From positions 1 to 6,368 of the forward strand of contig JAAZBY010000521.1 of assembly GCA_012513595.1 (NCBI GenBank): DNA of 6,368 nt. The letters run 5' to 3'. The notes beneath the pieces are model-generated. The model ran no database searches. It saw only the letters and a list, made by a program, of their open reading frames with translations, and was not told the origin of the DNA. The translations under genes were made by a program, and so were the position numbers. The stretch comes from Chloroflexota bacterium (GTDB lineage: Bacteria > Chloroflexota > Anaerolineae > UBA1429). Each line of letters opens with the position of its first letter. Within the stretch, counting starts at the first letter, position 1. Shown one piece after another: positions 1 to 5,611 of this stretch.

Positions 1-1489
1 GATACAGCTCGTTCAGGACATCACCCGTCAGGGCCTCGCCCTTCTCCACCATCTGGTGGATGCGCAGTTCGAACTCGGCGAACATCGTCTGGCGGAAGAG
101 CGTGGCGCGAAAGCTATCCAGCTGGCGGTCCACCAGGTAGGCGCGCGCGGCGCGGTCGCGTGTGGTGGCCAGCAAGTGCTGGTTCAGCAGGCTCTCGTTG
201 GTGGTTGAGGCAACCTCCGCCACCAAGATGCGATAGTCGGCCAGGTGGTAGGGCTGGGCACGGTTGGAGTACAGCGAGTGCATCGAATGCCCCAGCTCGT
301 GCGCCAGGGTGAACACCGAGTCGAGCGTGCCGGTGTAGTTCATCAGGATGTACGGCCAAGAGTCGTAGCAGCCCGAGGAGTAGGCGCCGGAGCGCTTGCC
401 GGCGTTCTCGTAGCGGTCCACCCAGCCAGCGAGGAGACCCCGTCGCGCCGTCTCGACATAATCCGACCCTAGTGGGGCGAGCCCCCGGCAGACGACATCA
501 ACGGCTTCGCCGTACCCGTAGCGCATCGAGACCTCGGGGACTACGGGGACATAGTTGTCATACATGTGCAGCGCATCGACGCCCAAGAGCCGCTTCCGGA
601 GGGCCACGTAGCGGTAAAAGGCGGGGAGCGCGTCGTGCACGGCAGAGATCAGGGCGTCGTACACGGCCACGTCGACGTTGTCGTCAAACAGGGAGGCTGC
701 CCGGGCCGAGGGATGGCTGCGGGCGCGGGCCTCAAAGATGTGCGCCTTGACGGCGCCGTCGAGCGTGGCGGCAGCGGTGGCGCGGTTGCCGGCCCATTCG
801 TCATAGTAGGCGGCGAAAGAAGCCCGGCGCACGGCGCGGTCCGGGTTCTCCTGCATCTCGATGAACGACGCATGGGTGAGGCGCTGGCCCACCCCCTCGG
901 CGTTGCTGACCTGCGGCAGGCGCGCGGACAGGTCGACGTTCTTGAGCACGCTGTAGGCGCGCTGTAGGGCGGCCAGCGGCTCAGAGACCATGGCCATCAG
1001 GCGCTCCTCGGGCGCCGAGAGGGTGTGCGGCTTGGCCCGCAGCAGGTCACGCAGCCAGAAGCGGTAGGGGGCCAGGACCTCGCCCTCAAGCCAGGCAGAC
1101 ATGGTGGCGTCGTCGATGGCCAGGACCTCGGGGGCCAGGTAAGAGCCCGCTGAGGCCAGCCGGGTGTACAGCGAATAGGCACGGTCGTACATGCCCTGAT
1201 TGGTGCCGTCGCCCAGGTCCTGGTCGTTGCGCAGGTGGGCGTAGACGTAGAGGCGATCGAGGCGGCGCAGGGCGGCGAACCAGGCCTCCAACGCCTCGGC
1301 CAGCACGGCGGCGGATTCGACCAGGCGCCCGGCGAAGGAAGCCACGCCGTCGGGCAGCGCCTGGGCCGACTGGTAGTCATCCTCCCACGAGGCGGGGGTG
1401 GCATAGAGGGGGGTCAGGTCCCACTGGTCGCCGACGGGTACCTGCGCGCGAGAGGCGTAGCCAGCGCCGGGCGTGGACTCGGTAGCCAT
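1..1489 (-). CDS. pepF: Oligoendopeptidase F (M3 family zinc metallopeptidase), 3' end cut by window edge
   Basis: Cytoplasmic zinc peptidase that cleaves short oligopeptides, by family knowledge. The frame reads open from ATG at 1489 to the left edge, giving 496 codons with no stop. The family is usually about 600 residues, so roughly the last 100 are missing. The zinc site is visible: HELGH at residues 397-401, preceded by TLA and followed by SMHSLYS, with the third ligand in AEVASTTNE (Glu425) 24 residues after the last His. The N-terminal half has the typical helical PepF region, starting WDLTPLY near residue 23 and running through the Y-x-H-L-R-x-D-Q segment near 82-90. The start is supported by GAAAGGA at 1505-1499, nine bases upstream; two ATGs just upstream (1496, 1499) are out of frame. 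It is divergent from the thioredoxin-CcdA gene. No frameshift or missing catalytic residue is seen. The family call is secure; the substrate is unknown. Confidence 0.96.
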   Translation of the reverse strand, partial: MATESTPGAGYASRAQVPVGDQWDLTPLYATPASWEDDYQSAQALPDGVASFAGRLVESAAVLAEALEAWFAALRRLDRLYVYAHLRNDQDLGDGTNQGMYDRAYSLYTRLASAGSYLAPEVLAIDDATMSAWLEGEVLAPYRFWLRDLLRAKPHTLSAPEERLMAMVSEPLAALQRAYSVLKNVDLSARLPQVSNAEGVGQRLTHASFIEMQENPDRAVRRASFAAYYDEWAGNRATAAATLDGAVKAHIFEARARSHPSARAASLFDDNVDVAVYDALISAVHDALPAFYRYVALRKRLLGVDALHMYDNYVPVVPEVSMRYGYGEAVDVVCRGLAPLGSDYVETARRGLLAGWVDRYENAGKRSGAYSSGCYDSWPYILMNYTGTLDSVFTLAHELGHSMHSLYSNRAQPYHLADYRILVAEVASTTNESLLNQHLLATTRDRAARAYLVDRQLDSFRATLFRQTMFAEFELRIHQMVEKGEALTGDVLNELY

Positions 1490-1511
1490 GGGGCATCATC
1501 CTTTCAGGCTG

Positions 1512-1530
1512 GGGCGCCAGACCGGCGCCC
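1512..1530 (-). other. Perfect hairpin in the pepF 5' leader
   Basis: GGGCGCC and GGCGCCC form a 7-bp perfect stem around a 5-base loop. It lies between the predicted pepF transcription start (about 1539) and its ribosome binding site (1505-1499). No T-run follows on the minus strand, so it is not an intrinsic terminator. It could stabilise the mRNA or serve as a protein-binding inverted repeat; no function can be assigned. Confidence 0.45.
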
Positions 1531-1545
1531 TGCAATGTCTCGCCG

Positions 1546-1574
1546 ATTCTAGGCGGGAGGCGGTCCGCCGTCCA
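1546..1574 (-). promoter_or_regulatory. Candidate sigma70-type promoter for pepF
   Basis: On the minus strand, TGGACG (1574-1569) and TAGAAT (1551-1546) are separated by 17 bases. The -10 has five of six consensus bases and the -35 four of six. Transcription would begin near 1539, giving a leader of about 50 nt before the pepF start. This is a pattern match only. Confidence 0.5.
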
Positions 1575-1600
1575 GCCAGACAGTGGGGGCCCAGAGGCAG

Positions 1601-1629
1601 TTGGCAGGAGCGCCCCCCCGTTCTATACT
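1601..1629 (+). promoter_or_regulatory. Candidate sigma70-type promoter for the thioredoxin-CcdA gene
   Basis: TTGGCA (1601-1606) and TATACT (1624-1629) are separated by exactly 17 bases, each close to consensus. Transcription would start near 1636, about 52 nt upstream of the ATG at 1688. This also argues against the longer reading that would begin at 1583, upstream of the promoter. Confidence 0.65.
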
Positions 1630-1674
1630 CGGGTGCCGGCCTGTACGGGCTGGCTGGCCCGGTCCGACTGCTGC

Positions 1675-1680
1675 AAGGAG
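1675..1680 (+). promoter_or_regulatory. Ribosome binding site that fixes the start at 1688
   Basis: AAGGAG lies seven bases before the ATG at 1688. An ATG directly after it at 1681 is in another frame and has no spacing, so 1688 is the start. Confidence 0.75.
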
Positions 1681-1687
1681 ATGCTCA

Positions 1688-3187
1688 ATGCGCCCTGCCC
1701 TGCGTGCTCTGGTTCTGGTGCTGTTTGTGCTGAGTATGGCGCTGGCCGCAGGGCCCGCCCTGGCCCAAGGGGCGGTCTCGGTAACCGTCTATTACTCGCC
1801 CACCTGCGGCCACTGCACGGACTTTCTGGAGGGCGTCTGGCCGGGCATCGCGGAGCAGTACGGCCCTGGCCTGAGCCTCTCTCTCGTCGACGTCCGCGAC
1901 GTGCAGGGCATGGAGGCGCTGGAGGCCGACGAGGCACGGCTGGGCGCCAAGGCTCCCGACATCCCCGTAGTGGTGGTGGGGGACCGGCTGCTCTTTGACC
2001 TGGACGTCGAGCGGCTGGGGCAGGCCGTGCGTGAGGCGATCGAGGCTACCAAGGCCGGTGGCGGGGCGGCCGGCCAGGTGCCTTCGGCGACGGCTGCGGC
2101 CGCCGAAGGGACGCCGAGCGCAGCGGCTATTCACCTCGCCTATGTGGAAAAGGACGGCTGCTCCGAGTGCGACCGGGCGCGCCTGGTTCTGGAGGCCGTC
2201 GCCGCTGAGGTGCCCTCGCTGGTAGTGACCACCCTGAACAACGTGCGCGACGCTTCCCTCGTCGAGGCCATCGGCCTGTACCGCCACCTGCCGGAAGCGG
2301 AACGCCTGGCCGCGCCGTCCCTCTATGTGGGGGATGCCGTCCTCATCGGTGACGAGATCACCACCGCCCACCTGCGTGCGGCGCTGGCGCCCTACCTGGC
2401 CTCCGGCGCGGGGCCCTTCTGGGAGGCTCTGGAGACGAGCGCCGGGCGCCAGAGCATCGTCGAGCGCTTCCAGAGCATGGGTGTCGTAGCGGTGGCTGCC
2501 GCCGCCCTGCTCGACGGCATCAACCCCTGCGCCTTTGCCACAATCCTCTTCTTTGTCTCTTATCTGGCCGTTAGCCGGCGGCCGCGCCGTGATCTCCTTT
2601 TCGTGGGGCTGGCCTTCACCGTAGGGGTGTTCCTGACCTACCTCCTGGTGGGGCTGGGGGCCATGAGGCTGCTGGCGCTGGCCTCGGCGGTACGCATTGT
2701 GGGGCCCATACTCTACGGCCTCTTGGGCGCGGGGTGCCTGGTGCTGGCGGGGCTGAGCCTGTACGACTATGTGCTGGCGCGCCGCGGGCAGCTGCAGGAC
2801 ATGCGGCTCAACCTGCCCGATGCGTTGCGCGAGAAGATCAAGAGCCGCATCCGCGCGGCGAGCGGCGCCTACATCGGGGCGGCGTTGGTGACGGGCCTGA
2901 TGGTCTCACTCCTGGAGCTGGCCTGCACCGGGCAGGTGTACCTGCCGACCATATCGTTCATGGTGGGGGTGGCCGAGATGCGCGCCTCCGCCGTGGGCTA
3001 CCTGGTGCTGTACAACGTCGTGTTCGTGTTGCCGCTTCTGGCGGTGTTGCTCCTGGCCGTCTACGGGGTAAGCGCCGGGCGCGTGCAGGACTGGTTCGTG
3101 CGCCATGCGGCCAGCACCAAGCTGCTAATGGCGGTGCTCTTCCTGCTCCTGGGGGGGCTGCTGATTGCCCAGGTAGCCGCGATGTAG
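1688..3187 (+). CDS. Secreted tandem thioredoxin domains fused to a CcdA/DsbD-like transmembrane electron carrier
   Basis: 499 residues. Residues 1-27 are a signal peptide (MRPALR, hydrophobic core, then A-L-A-Q). Residues 28-120 look like a thioredoxin-like domain with a CGHC active site (40-43) and an IP that fits the cis-proline (92-93). A low-complexity Ala/Gly/Ser linker (about 122-147) leads to a second thioredoxin/glutaredoxin-like domain with CSEC (158-161) and AP at 209-210. From about 265 there are six hydrophobic segments (near 265-293, 303-326, 336-364, 393-427, 435-460, 477-498). They carry the DsbD/CcdA signatures DGINPCAF (Cys281) and ELACTGQVYLPT (Cys413), the membrane cysteine pair that relays electrons from cytoplasmic thioredoxin outward. 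The start is chosen from the Shine-Dalgarno site, promoter and signal peptide. The inferred role is feeding reductant to extracytoplasmic proteins, either for disulfide reduction/isomerisation or for haem-cytochrome maturation. No cytochrome genes adjoin it, so the client is unknown. A terminator follows. Confidence 0.9.
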   Translation: MRPALRALVLVLFVLSMALAAGPALAQGAVSVTVYYSPTCGHCTDFLEGVWPGIAEQYGPGLSLSLVDVRDVQGMEALEADEARLGAKAPDIPVVVVGDRLLFDLDVERLGQAVREAIEATKAGGGAAGQVPSATAAAAEGTPSAAAIHLAYVEKDGCSECDRARLVLEAVAAEVPSLVVTTLNNVRDASLVEAIGLYRHLPEAERLAAPSLYVGDAVLIGDEITTAHLRAALAPYLASGAGPFWEALETSAGRQSIVERFQSMGVVAVAAAALLDGINPCAFATILFFVSYLAVSRRPRRDLLFVGLAFTVGVFLTYLLVGLGAMRLLALASAVRIVGPILYGLLGAGCLVLAGLSLYDYVLARRGQLQDMRLNLPDALREKIKSRIRAASGAYIGAALVTGLMVSLLELACTGQVYLPTISFMVGVAEMRASAVGYLVLYNVVFVLPLLAVLLLAVYGVSAGRVQDWFVRHAASTKLLMAVLFLLLGGLLIAQVAAM

Positions 3188-3225
3188 GGCGCCCGTGCGA
3201 GTGCGACGCCGCACACAGCAAAGCG

Positions 3226-3257
3226 AGGGGCTTGCCGGTACACCGGCAAGCCCTTTT
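3226..3257 (+). terminator. Rho-independent terminator after the thioredoxin-CcdA gene
   Basis: An 11-bp perfect GC-rich stem (3228-3238 with 3243-3253) closes a TACA loop and runs into TTTT (3254-3257). Outer bases can add a G-T and an A-T pair. It starts 40 bases after the stop at 3187. On the opposite strand the hairpin is followed by CTCGCTTT, a poor T-run, so termination of purO here would be weaker. Confidence 0.9.
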
Positions 3258-3399
3258 CGATCCCCAAGTACCACTAGACCGGTCGGCATAGCCGGCAGTG
3301 GGGCCAGCCCTCCCCGGTGAGGAGTCTCTCGTTCAACGGTTCACCGCGGTAGGCCGGCTGCGCCGCCCGAGGGCCCCCCTGCTCCCAACCCCCGCGGGC
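3258..3399. other. Convergent intergenic spacer with no gene recognised
   Basis: This stretch lies between the plus-strand terminator and the stop of the minus-strand purO gene. It is GC-rich with several short inverted repeats, for example a GGTGA/TCACC pair around 3316-3345, but no T-run that would mark a purO terminator. No convincing coding frame, tRNA or repeat is seen. Confidence 0.5.
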
Positions 3400-4008
3400 C
3401 TAGCGGGCCGAGCGCGCCGCCAGGCGCAGGCGCCCGTCCTGGAGGATAGCGGCCAGCGAGGCCACCGGGTGTTCGTACTCGCTGGCAAAGATGGCCTCGG
3501 CGAGGTCTTCGGCGTGTGAGCCGGCCAGCTGGATCGGCGTCGGCGCGGTGCGTTCGTAAGTGGCGATGAGAGAGGCCTCCCCGGCCTGAACGTCCACCTT
3601 TTGGATGCAGAGCTGGTCGCGGGCCACGATGGCCAGGTACCCGGCGGCGGCAGAGAGGTCCACCGCTGCGGCGATGCGCGGCGTGCTCAGGTGGTCGTGC
3701 TCGAAATCCATGGCCAACATGGCCAGGGCCAACGCGTCGCGCAGGGGATAGCCGAGGCTGACTTTGTCGATGGCCGGGTCCACGTGGCTGCCGTTGGCCA
3801 CGATGGCGATCTGGCCGTGTTGACGCAGGCAGTTGTACGAGATGTAGGGGTTGTCGGAGGGGGGCGCGTCAGGCGTGGGCAGCACCACGGCGCGGTCCTC
3901 CTGGACGACGATGCGCCGGTTGGGGAACGAGCGCGACGAGACCCGGTACCCGAGGTACCACTCCCCGGCCGGCGTCTGGCCGACGATGACGAAACGACCG
4001 ATGTACAT
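3400..4008 (-). CDS. purO: IMP cyclohydrolase, archaeal PurO type
   Basis: 202 residues, matching the roughly 200-residue length of the PurO family. PurO closes the ring of FAICAR to give IMP, the last step of de novo purine synthesis in the cytoplasm; most bacteria do this with the C-terminally fused domain of PurH. Recognisable family blocks are MYIGRF (1-6), YRVSSRSFPNR (21-31), NPYISYNC (53-60), NGSHVDP (72-78), LGYPLRDALAL (85-95) and MDFEHDHLSTPRIAA (100-114). The start at 4008 is chosen because MYIGRF is the family N-terminus and GGGAGG sits five bases upstream (4019-4014); a GTG 39 bases earlier in frame has no such support. It lies 102 bases downstream of the URO-D-like gene on the same strand, so co-transcription is possible. 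The C-terminal third (about 130-202) is less recognisable to me. No purH or AICAR transformylase is visible in this window. Confidence 0.88.
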   Translation of the reverse strand: MYIGRFVIVGQTPAGEWYLGYRVSSRSFPNRRIVVQEDRAVVLPTPDAPPSDNPYISYNCLRQHGQIAIVANGSHVDPAIDKVSLGYPLRDALALAMLAMDFEHDHLSTPRIAAAVDLSAAAGYLAIVARDQLCIQKVDVQAGEASLIATYERTAPTPIQLAGSHAEDLAEAIFASEYEHPVASLAAILQDGRLRLAARSAR

Positions 4009-4058
4009 TGGCTCCTCCCAAGGAATCACACGCGGCGCGCCCGGCACCCCTGGCGTGC

Positions 4059-4088
4059 AGGATAGGCGGCATGGGCGCCGCTGCGCAA
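4059..4088 (-). promoter_or_regulatory. Weak candidate promoter for purO
   Basis: On the minus strand, TTGCGC (4088-4083) and TATCCT (4064-4059) are 18 bases apart, in the 102-base gap after the URO-D-like gene. The matches are moderate, so read-through from the strong upstream promoter is equally plausible. Confidence 0.3.
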
Positions 4089-4110
4089 TCAGTTCGCGAT
4101 GCGGCGCGGT

Positions 4111-5169
4111 TTACGTCCAGCCGAGTTCATAGCACGTCTCGTACATGGCCACGATGTTCTCGGCCGGGCTGACGGCCTGGATGTTGTGGCAGGGCGCCAG
4201 GATGTAGCCGCCGCCGGCGCCCAGGATGCGCAGGTTGTCCTCCACCTCGCGGGCGACCTCGTCGACCGTGCCGAAGGCCAGGGTGTACTGGTTATCCACC
4301 CCGCCGTGGAAGACCAAGGCCTCGCCAAAGTCGCGCTTGAGCCCCTCGCGCTCCATCCCCCGGCAGCGCCACTGGATCGGGTTCAGGACGTCGATGCCCG
4401 CCGCGATCATGTTGGGGAGGATGGCCCGCACCGCGCCGTCGGAGTGGTGAAAGACGTAGGCGCCGGCGGAATGGGCCAGGTCGATCACGCGGCGCATCCG
4501 TGGGATCAGGAACTCGTGGATCTGCGCGGGGGAGAAGAGTAGGCTCTCCTGGCTGCCCATGTCTTCGGCCACGTAGGTGATCATCACCTGCCCGGGGATG
4601 GCCTCGTAGATGCGCAGGGTGTTCTGGTAGGCCAGCTCGAAGAGCCGGTCCAGGCAATAGTGGACGATCTCGGGGTTGAGGACGAGGTCCATGAAGGCCT
4701 GCTCCTGGCCGCGCAGCGCCTTGTAGGTGAGGAATGGCTCTGAGCCGCCGCCGCGGATGGGATACTCTTCCCAGCCGACGACTTCCGTGGCGACGTCCGA
4801 ATAGTCCCACCAATCGGGGGAGGGCCAGGTGTAGTGGGCCTCGATCTCCTCCACCGTCGCATAGCCGGCCAGCGGGTTGGCTGCCACCTCCGAGTAGGTG
4901 CCGCTGCCATAGTCGGCCAAGCGATGGGGGATGCCAAACACATCATAGCCCGCAGGGATCGGCGGCCCCACGTAGCGCCCGCCGACCGTCTTGGGGCGGT
5001 CGATGTGCAGGCGGCGCAGGAGGGCCCGCTCGGACGTGACACCGAGATGGGCCATCAGGAGATCGGTGGCCTCGGGCGTAGACCAATAGTCGGTAGGCAC
5101 CCGGTCGGGCGTCTCGCGGCACAGGACGGCGAGCCAGCGCTCCCGGGGGATCATGGTTTCCCGCGGCAT
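4111..5169 (-). CDS. Uroporphyrinogen decarboxylase (URO-D) fold protein, not HemE; possible methyltransferase-like enzyme
   Basis: 352 residues spanning a full URO-D/MtaA/CmuA-type barrel. Family cues are the opening PRERWLAVLCRETPDRVP (8-25), AEDMGSQESLLFSP (201-214), VFHHSDGAV (239-247), DVLNPIQ (260-266), VFHGGVDNQ (286-294) and the late LAPCHNIQ (324-331). The HemE signature with its substrate Arg residues near the N-terminus is absent, so it is unlikely to be the haem-pathway decarboxylase. Related corrinoid methyltransferases bind zinc with H-x-C and a later Cys; here the first position reads H-H-S-D, with Ser in place of Cys, while Cys327-His328 is kept. The substrate is therefore unknown. 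Start 5169 is preferred: GAGGAGGA lies just upstream (5180-5173), whereas an in-frame ATG at 5193 would sit only about seven bases from the predicted transcription start. No corrinoid protein or activase gene adjoins it in the window. Confidence 0.85.
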   Translation of the reverse strand: MPRETMIPRERWLAVLCRETPDRVPTDYWSTPEATDLLMAHLGVTSERALLRRLHIDRPKTVGGRYVGPPIPAGYDVFGIPHRLADYGSGTYSEVAANPLAGYATVEEIEAHYTWPSPDWWDYSDVATEVVGWEEYPIRGGGSEPFLTYKALRGQEQAFMDLVLNPEIVHYCLDRLFELAYQNTLRIYEAIPGQVMITYVAEDMGSQESLLFSPAQIHEFLIPRMRRVIDLAHSAGAYVFHHSDGAVRAILPNMIAAGIDVLNPIQWRCRGMEREGLKRDFGEALVFHGGVDNQYTLAFGTVDEVAREVEDNLRILGAGGGYILAPCHNIQAVSPAENIVAMYETCYELGWT

Positions 5170-5172
5170 GGG

Positions 5173-5180
5173 TCCTCCTC
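5173..5180 (-). promoter_or_regulatory. Ribosome binding site deciding the URO-D-like start
   Basis: GAGGAGGA on the minus strand ends three bases before ATG 5169; its core AGGAGG is four bases away. It lies downstream of the in-frame ATG at 5193, so it supports initiation at 5169. Confidence 0.7.
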
Positions 5181-5206
5181 GAGGTGTTGGCATGGGTCAC
5201 AGGACG

Positions 5207-5235
5207 ATTCTAGGTCCCCGGGGCGTCCCGGTCAA
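5207..5235 (-). promoter_or_regulatory. Strong sigma70-type promoter for the URO-D-like gene
   Basis: On the minus strand, TTGACC (5235-5230) and TAGAAT (5212-5207) are separated by exactly 17 bases, with one mismatch to consensus in each box. The predicted start of transcription is near 5200, giving a 30-nt leader. The neighbouring CCGTACGG palindrome (5236-5243) and GACA-GG-TGTC (5250-5259) lie just upstream of the -35 and could be operator sites, but this is speculative. Confidence 0.7.
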
Positions 5236-5297
5236 CCGTACGGAGCGGTGACAGGTGTCCGCGTGGCGCGTCGGCAGGATGCAATCGCAGTACCTTC

Positions 5298-5326
5298 TTG
5301 ACGTGGCGGCGCAACGCCTGTATTAT
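5298..5326 (+). promoter_or_regulatory. Strong sigma70-type promoter facing the PEP carboxykinase gene
   Basis: TTGACG (5298-5303) and TATTAT (5321-5326) are separated by exactly 17 bases, with one mismatch to consensus in each box. Transcription would start near 5333, about 280 nt before the pckG ATG. I found no better promoter nearer the gene, so the transcript appears to have a long leader. It is divergent from the URO-D-like promoter, with about 62 bases between the two -35 boxes. Confidence 0.62.
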
Positions 5327-5407
5327 CTCCTGCAGTATCATCGGGCAGGTATGCGACCCGGCGCGATCGGCCAGCAGCGCCGACGCCTGGTGGGCCGCCA
5401 CGATGAA

Positions 5408-5436
5408 CCGCCGCGCGCGATGAGCGCTTCCGGCGG
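5408..5436 (+). other. Hairpin in the pckG leader
   Basis: The outer stem CCGCCG/CGGCGG (6 bp) and inner stem GCGC/GCGC (4 bp) are separated by a small internal loop and capped by GATGA. No T-run follows, so it is not a simple terminator. Confidence 0.45.
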
Positions 5437-5451
5437 GGTTTGCACGCGAGG

Positions 5452-5503
5452 AACGCCGGCGTTCTCGTCCTCTCAGCGCCTGCCGGGGGACGACGCCGGC
5501 GTT
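5452..5503 (+). repeat. Repeated palindrome ACGCCGGCGT, two copies 40 bases apart
   Basis: ACGCCGGCGTT occurs at 5453-5463 and 5493-5503. The first copy sits in the longer perfect palindrome GAACGCCGGCGTTC (5451-5464). Because the core is self-complementary, each copy can fold alone or the two can pair with each other over 11 bases (5452-5462 with 5493-5503). A partial GAACGCC also occurs at 5543-5549. They are either operator half-site pairs on DNA or alternative RNA stems. Confidence 0.6.
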
Positions 5504-5597
5504 TGGGCAACGAGAGACCGGCACGCCTGGCCGGGCAGAGGAGAACGCCTCGGACCGACGGGTATTGCTGTAACGGGCGTGAGTCGATTGCACTATC

Positions 5598-5603
5598 GGA
5601 GGA
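5598..5603 (+). promoter_or_regulatory. Ribosome binding site of pckG
   Basis: GGAGGA followed by AAG lies eight bases before the ATG at 5612, near ideal spacing. Confidence 0.8.
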
Positions 5604-5611
5604 AAGAGTCC

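Larger units (their letters stand above)
5333..5597 (+). other. Long structured 5' leader of pckG, no gene recognised
   Basis: About 265 bases between the predicted transcription start and the pckG ribosome binding site. I find no convincing coding frame in it. It contains several inverted repeats: 5408-5413 with 5431-5436 (CCGCCG/CGGCGG, enclosing a GCGC/GCGC inner stem with a GATGA loop), a palindrome at 5451-5464, a second copy at 5493-5502, TCTCGT/ACGAGA (5463-5468 with 5510-5515), and CCGGC/GCCGG (5518-5522 with 5530-5534). It matches no riboswitch class I can recognise by eye. Part of the structure may simply reflect high G+C. Confidence 0.45.

Noticed and set aside
1583..1687. In-frame upstream extension of the thioredoxin-CcdA gene
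   Set aside because: It begins upstream of the predicted promoter, lacks a ribosome binding site and would bury the signal peptide behind 35 residues.
1685..2371. A 228-codon minus-strand open frame inside the thioredoxin-CcdA gene
   Set aside because: It is antisense to a gene with clear domains, has no motif and no initiation signal; it is a shadow of GC-rich codon use.
3226..3257. The same hairpin as a bidirectional terminator for purO
   Set aside because: On the minus strand the following bases are CTCGCTTT rather than a continuous T-run, and it lies about 140 bases past the purO stop; at most weak.
2734..3291. A 185-codon plus-strand frame overlapping the end of the CcdA domain and the terminator
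   Set aside because: It runs through the terminator hairpin, has Arg/Gly/Ala-rich composition and overlaps well-supported transmembrane coding sequence in another frame.
3330..3350. GGTTCACCGC resembling the T-arm of a tRNA
   Set aside because: No matching acceptor, D-arm or anticodon arm could be assembled around it.
4009..4047. GTG-initiated extension of purO by 13 residues
   Set aside because: The family begins at MYxGRF, and the GGGAGG ribosome binding site is placed for the ATG at 4008.
3601..4065. A 154-codon plus-strand frame opposite purO
   Set aside because: It is antisense to conserved PurO blocks and has no domain signature of its own.
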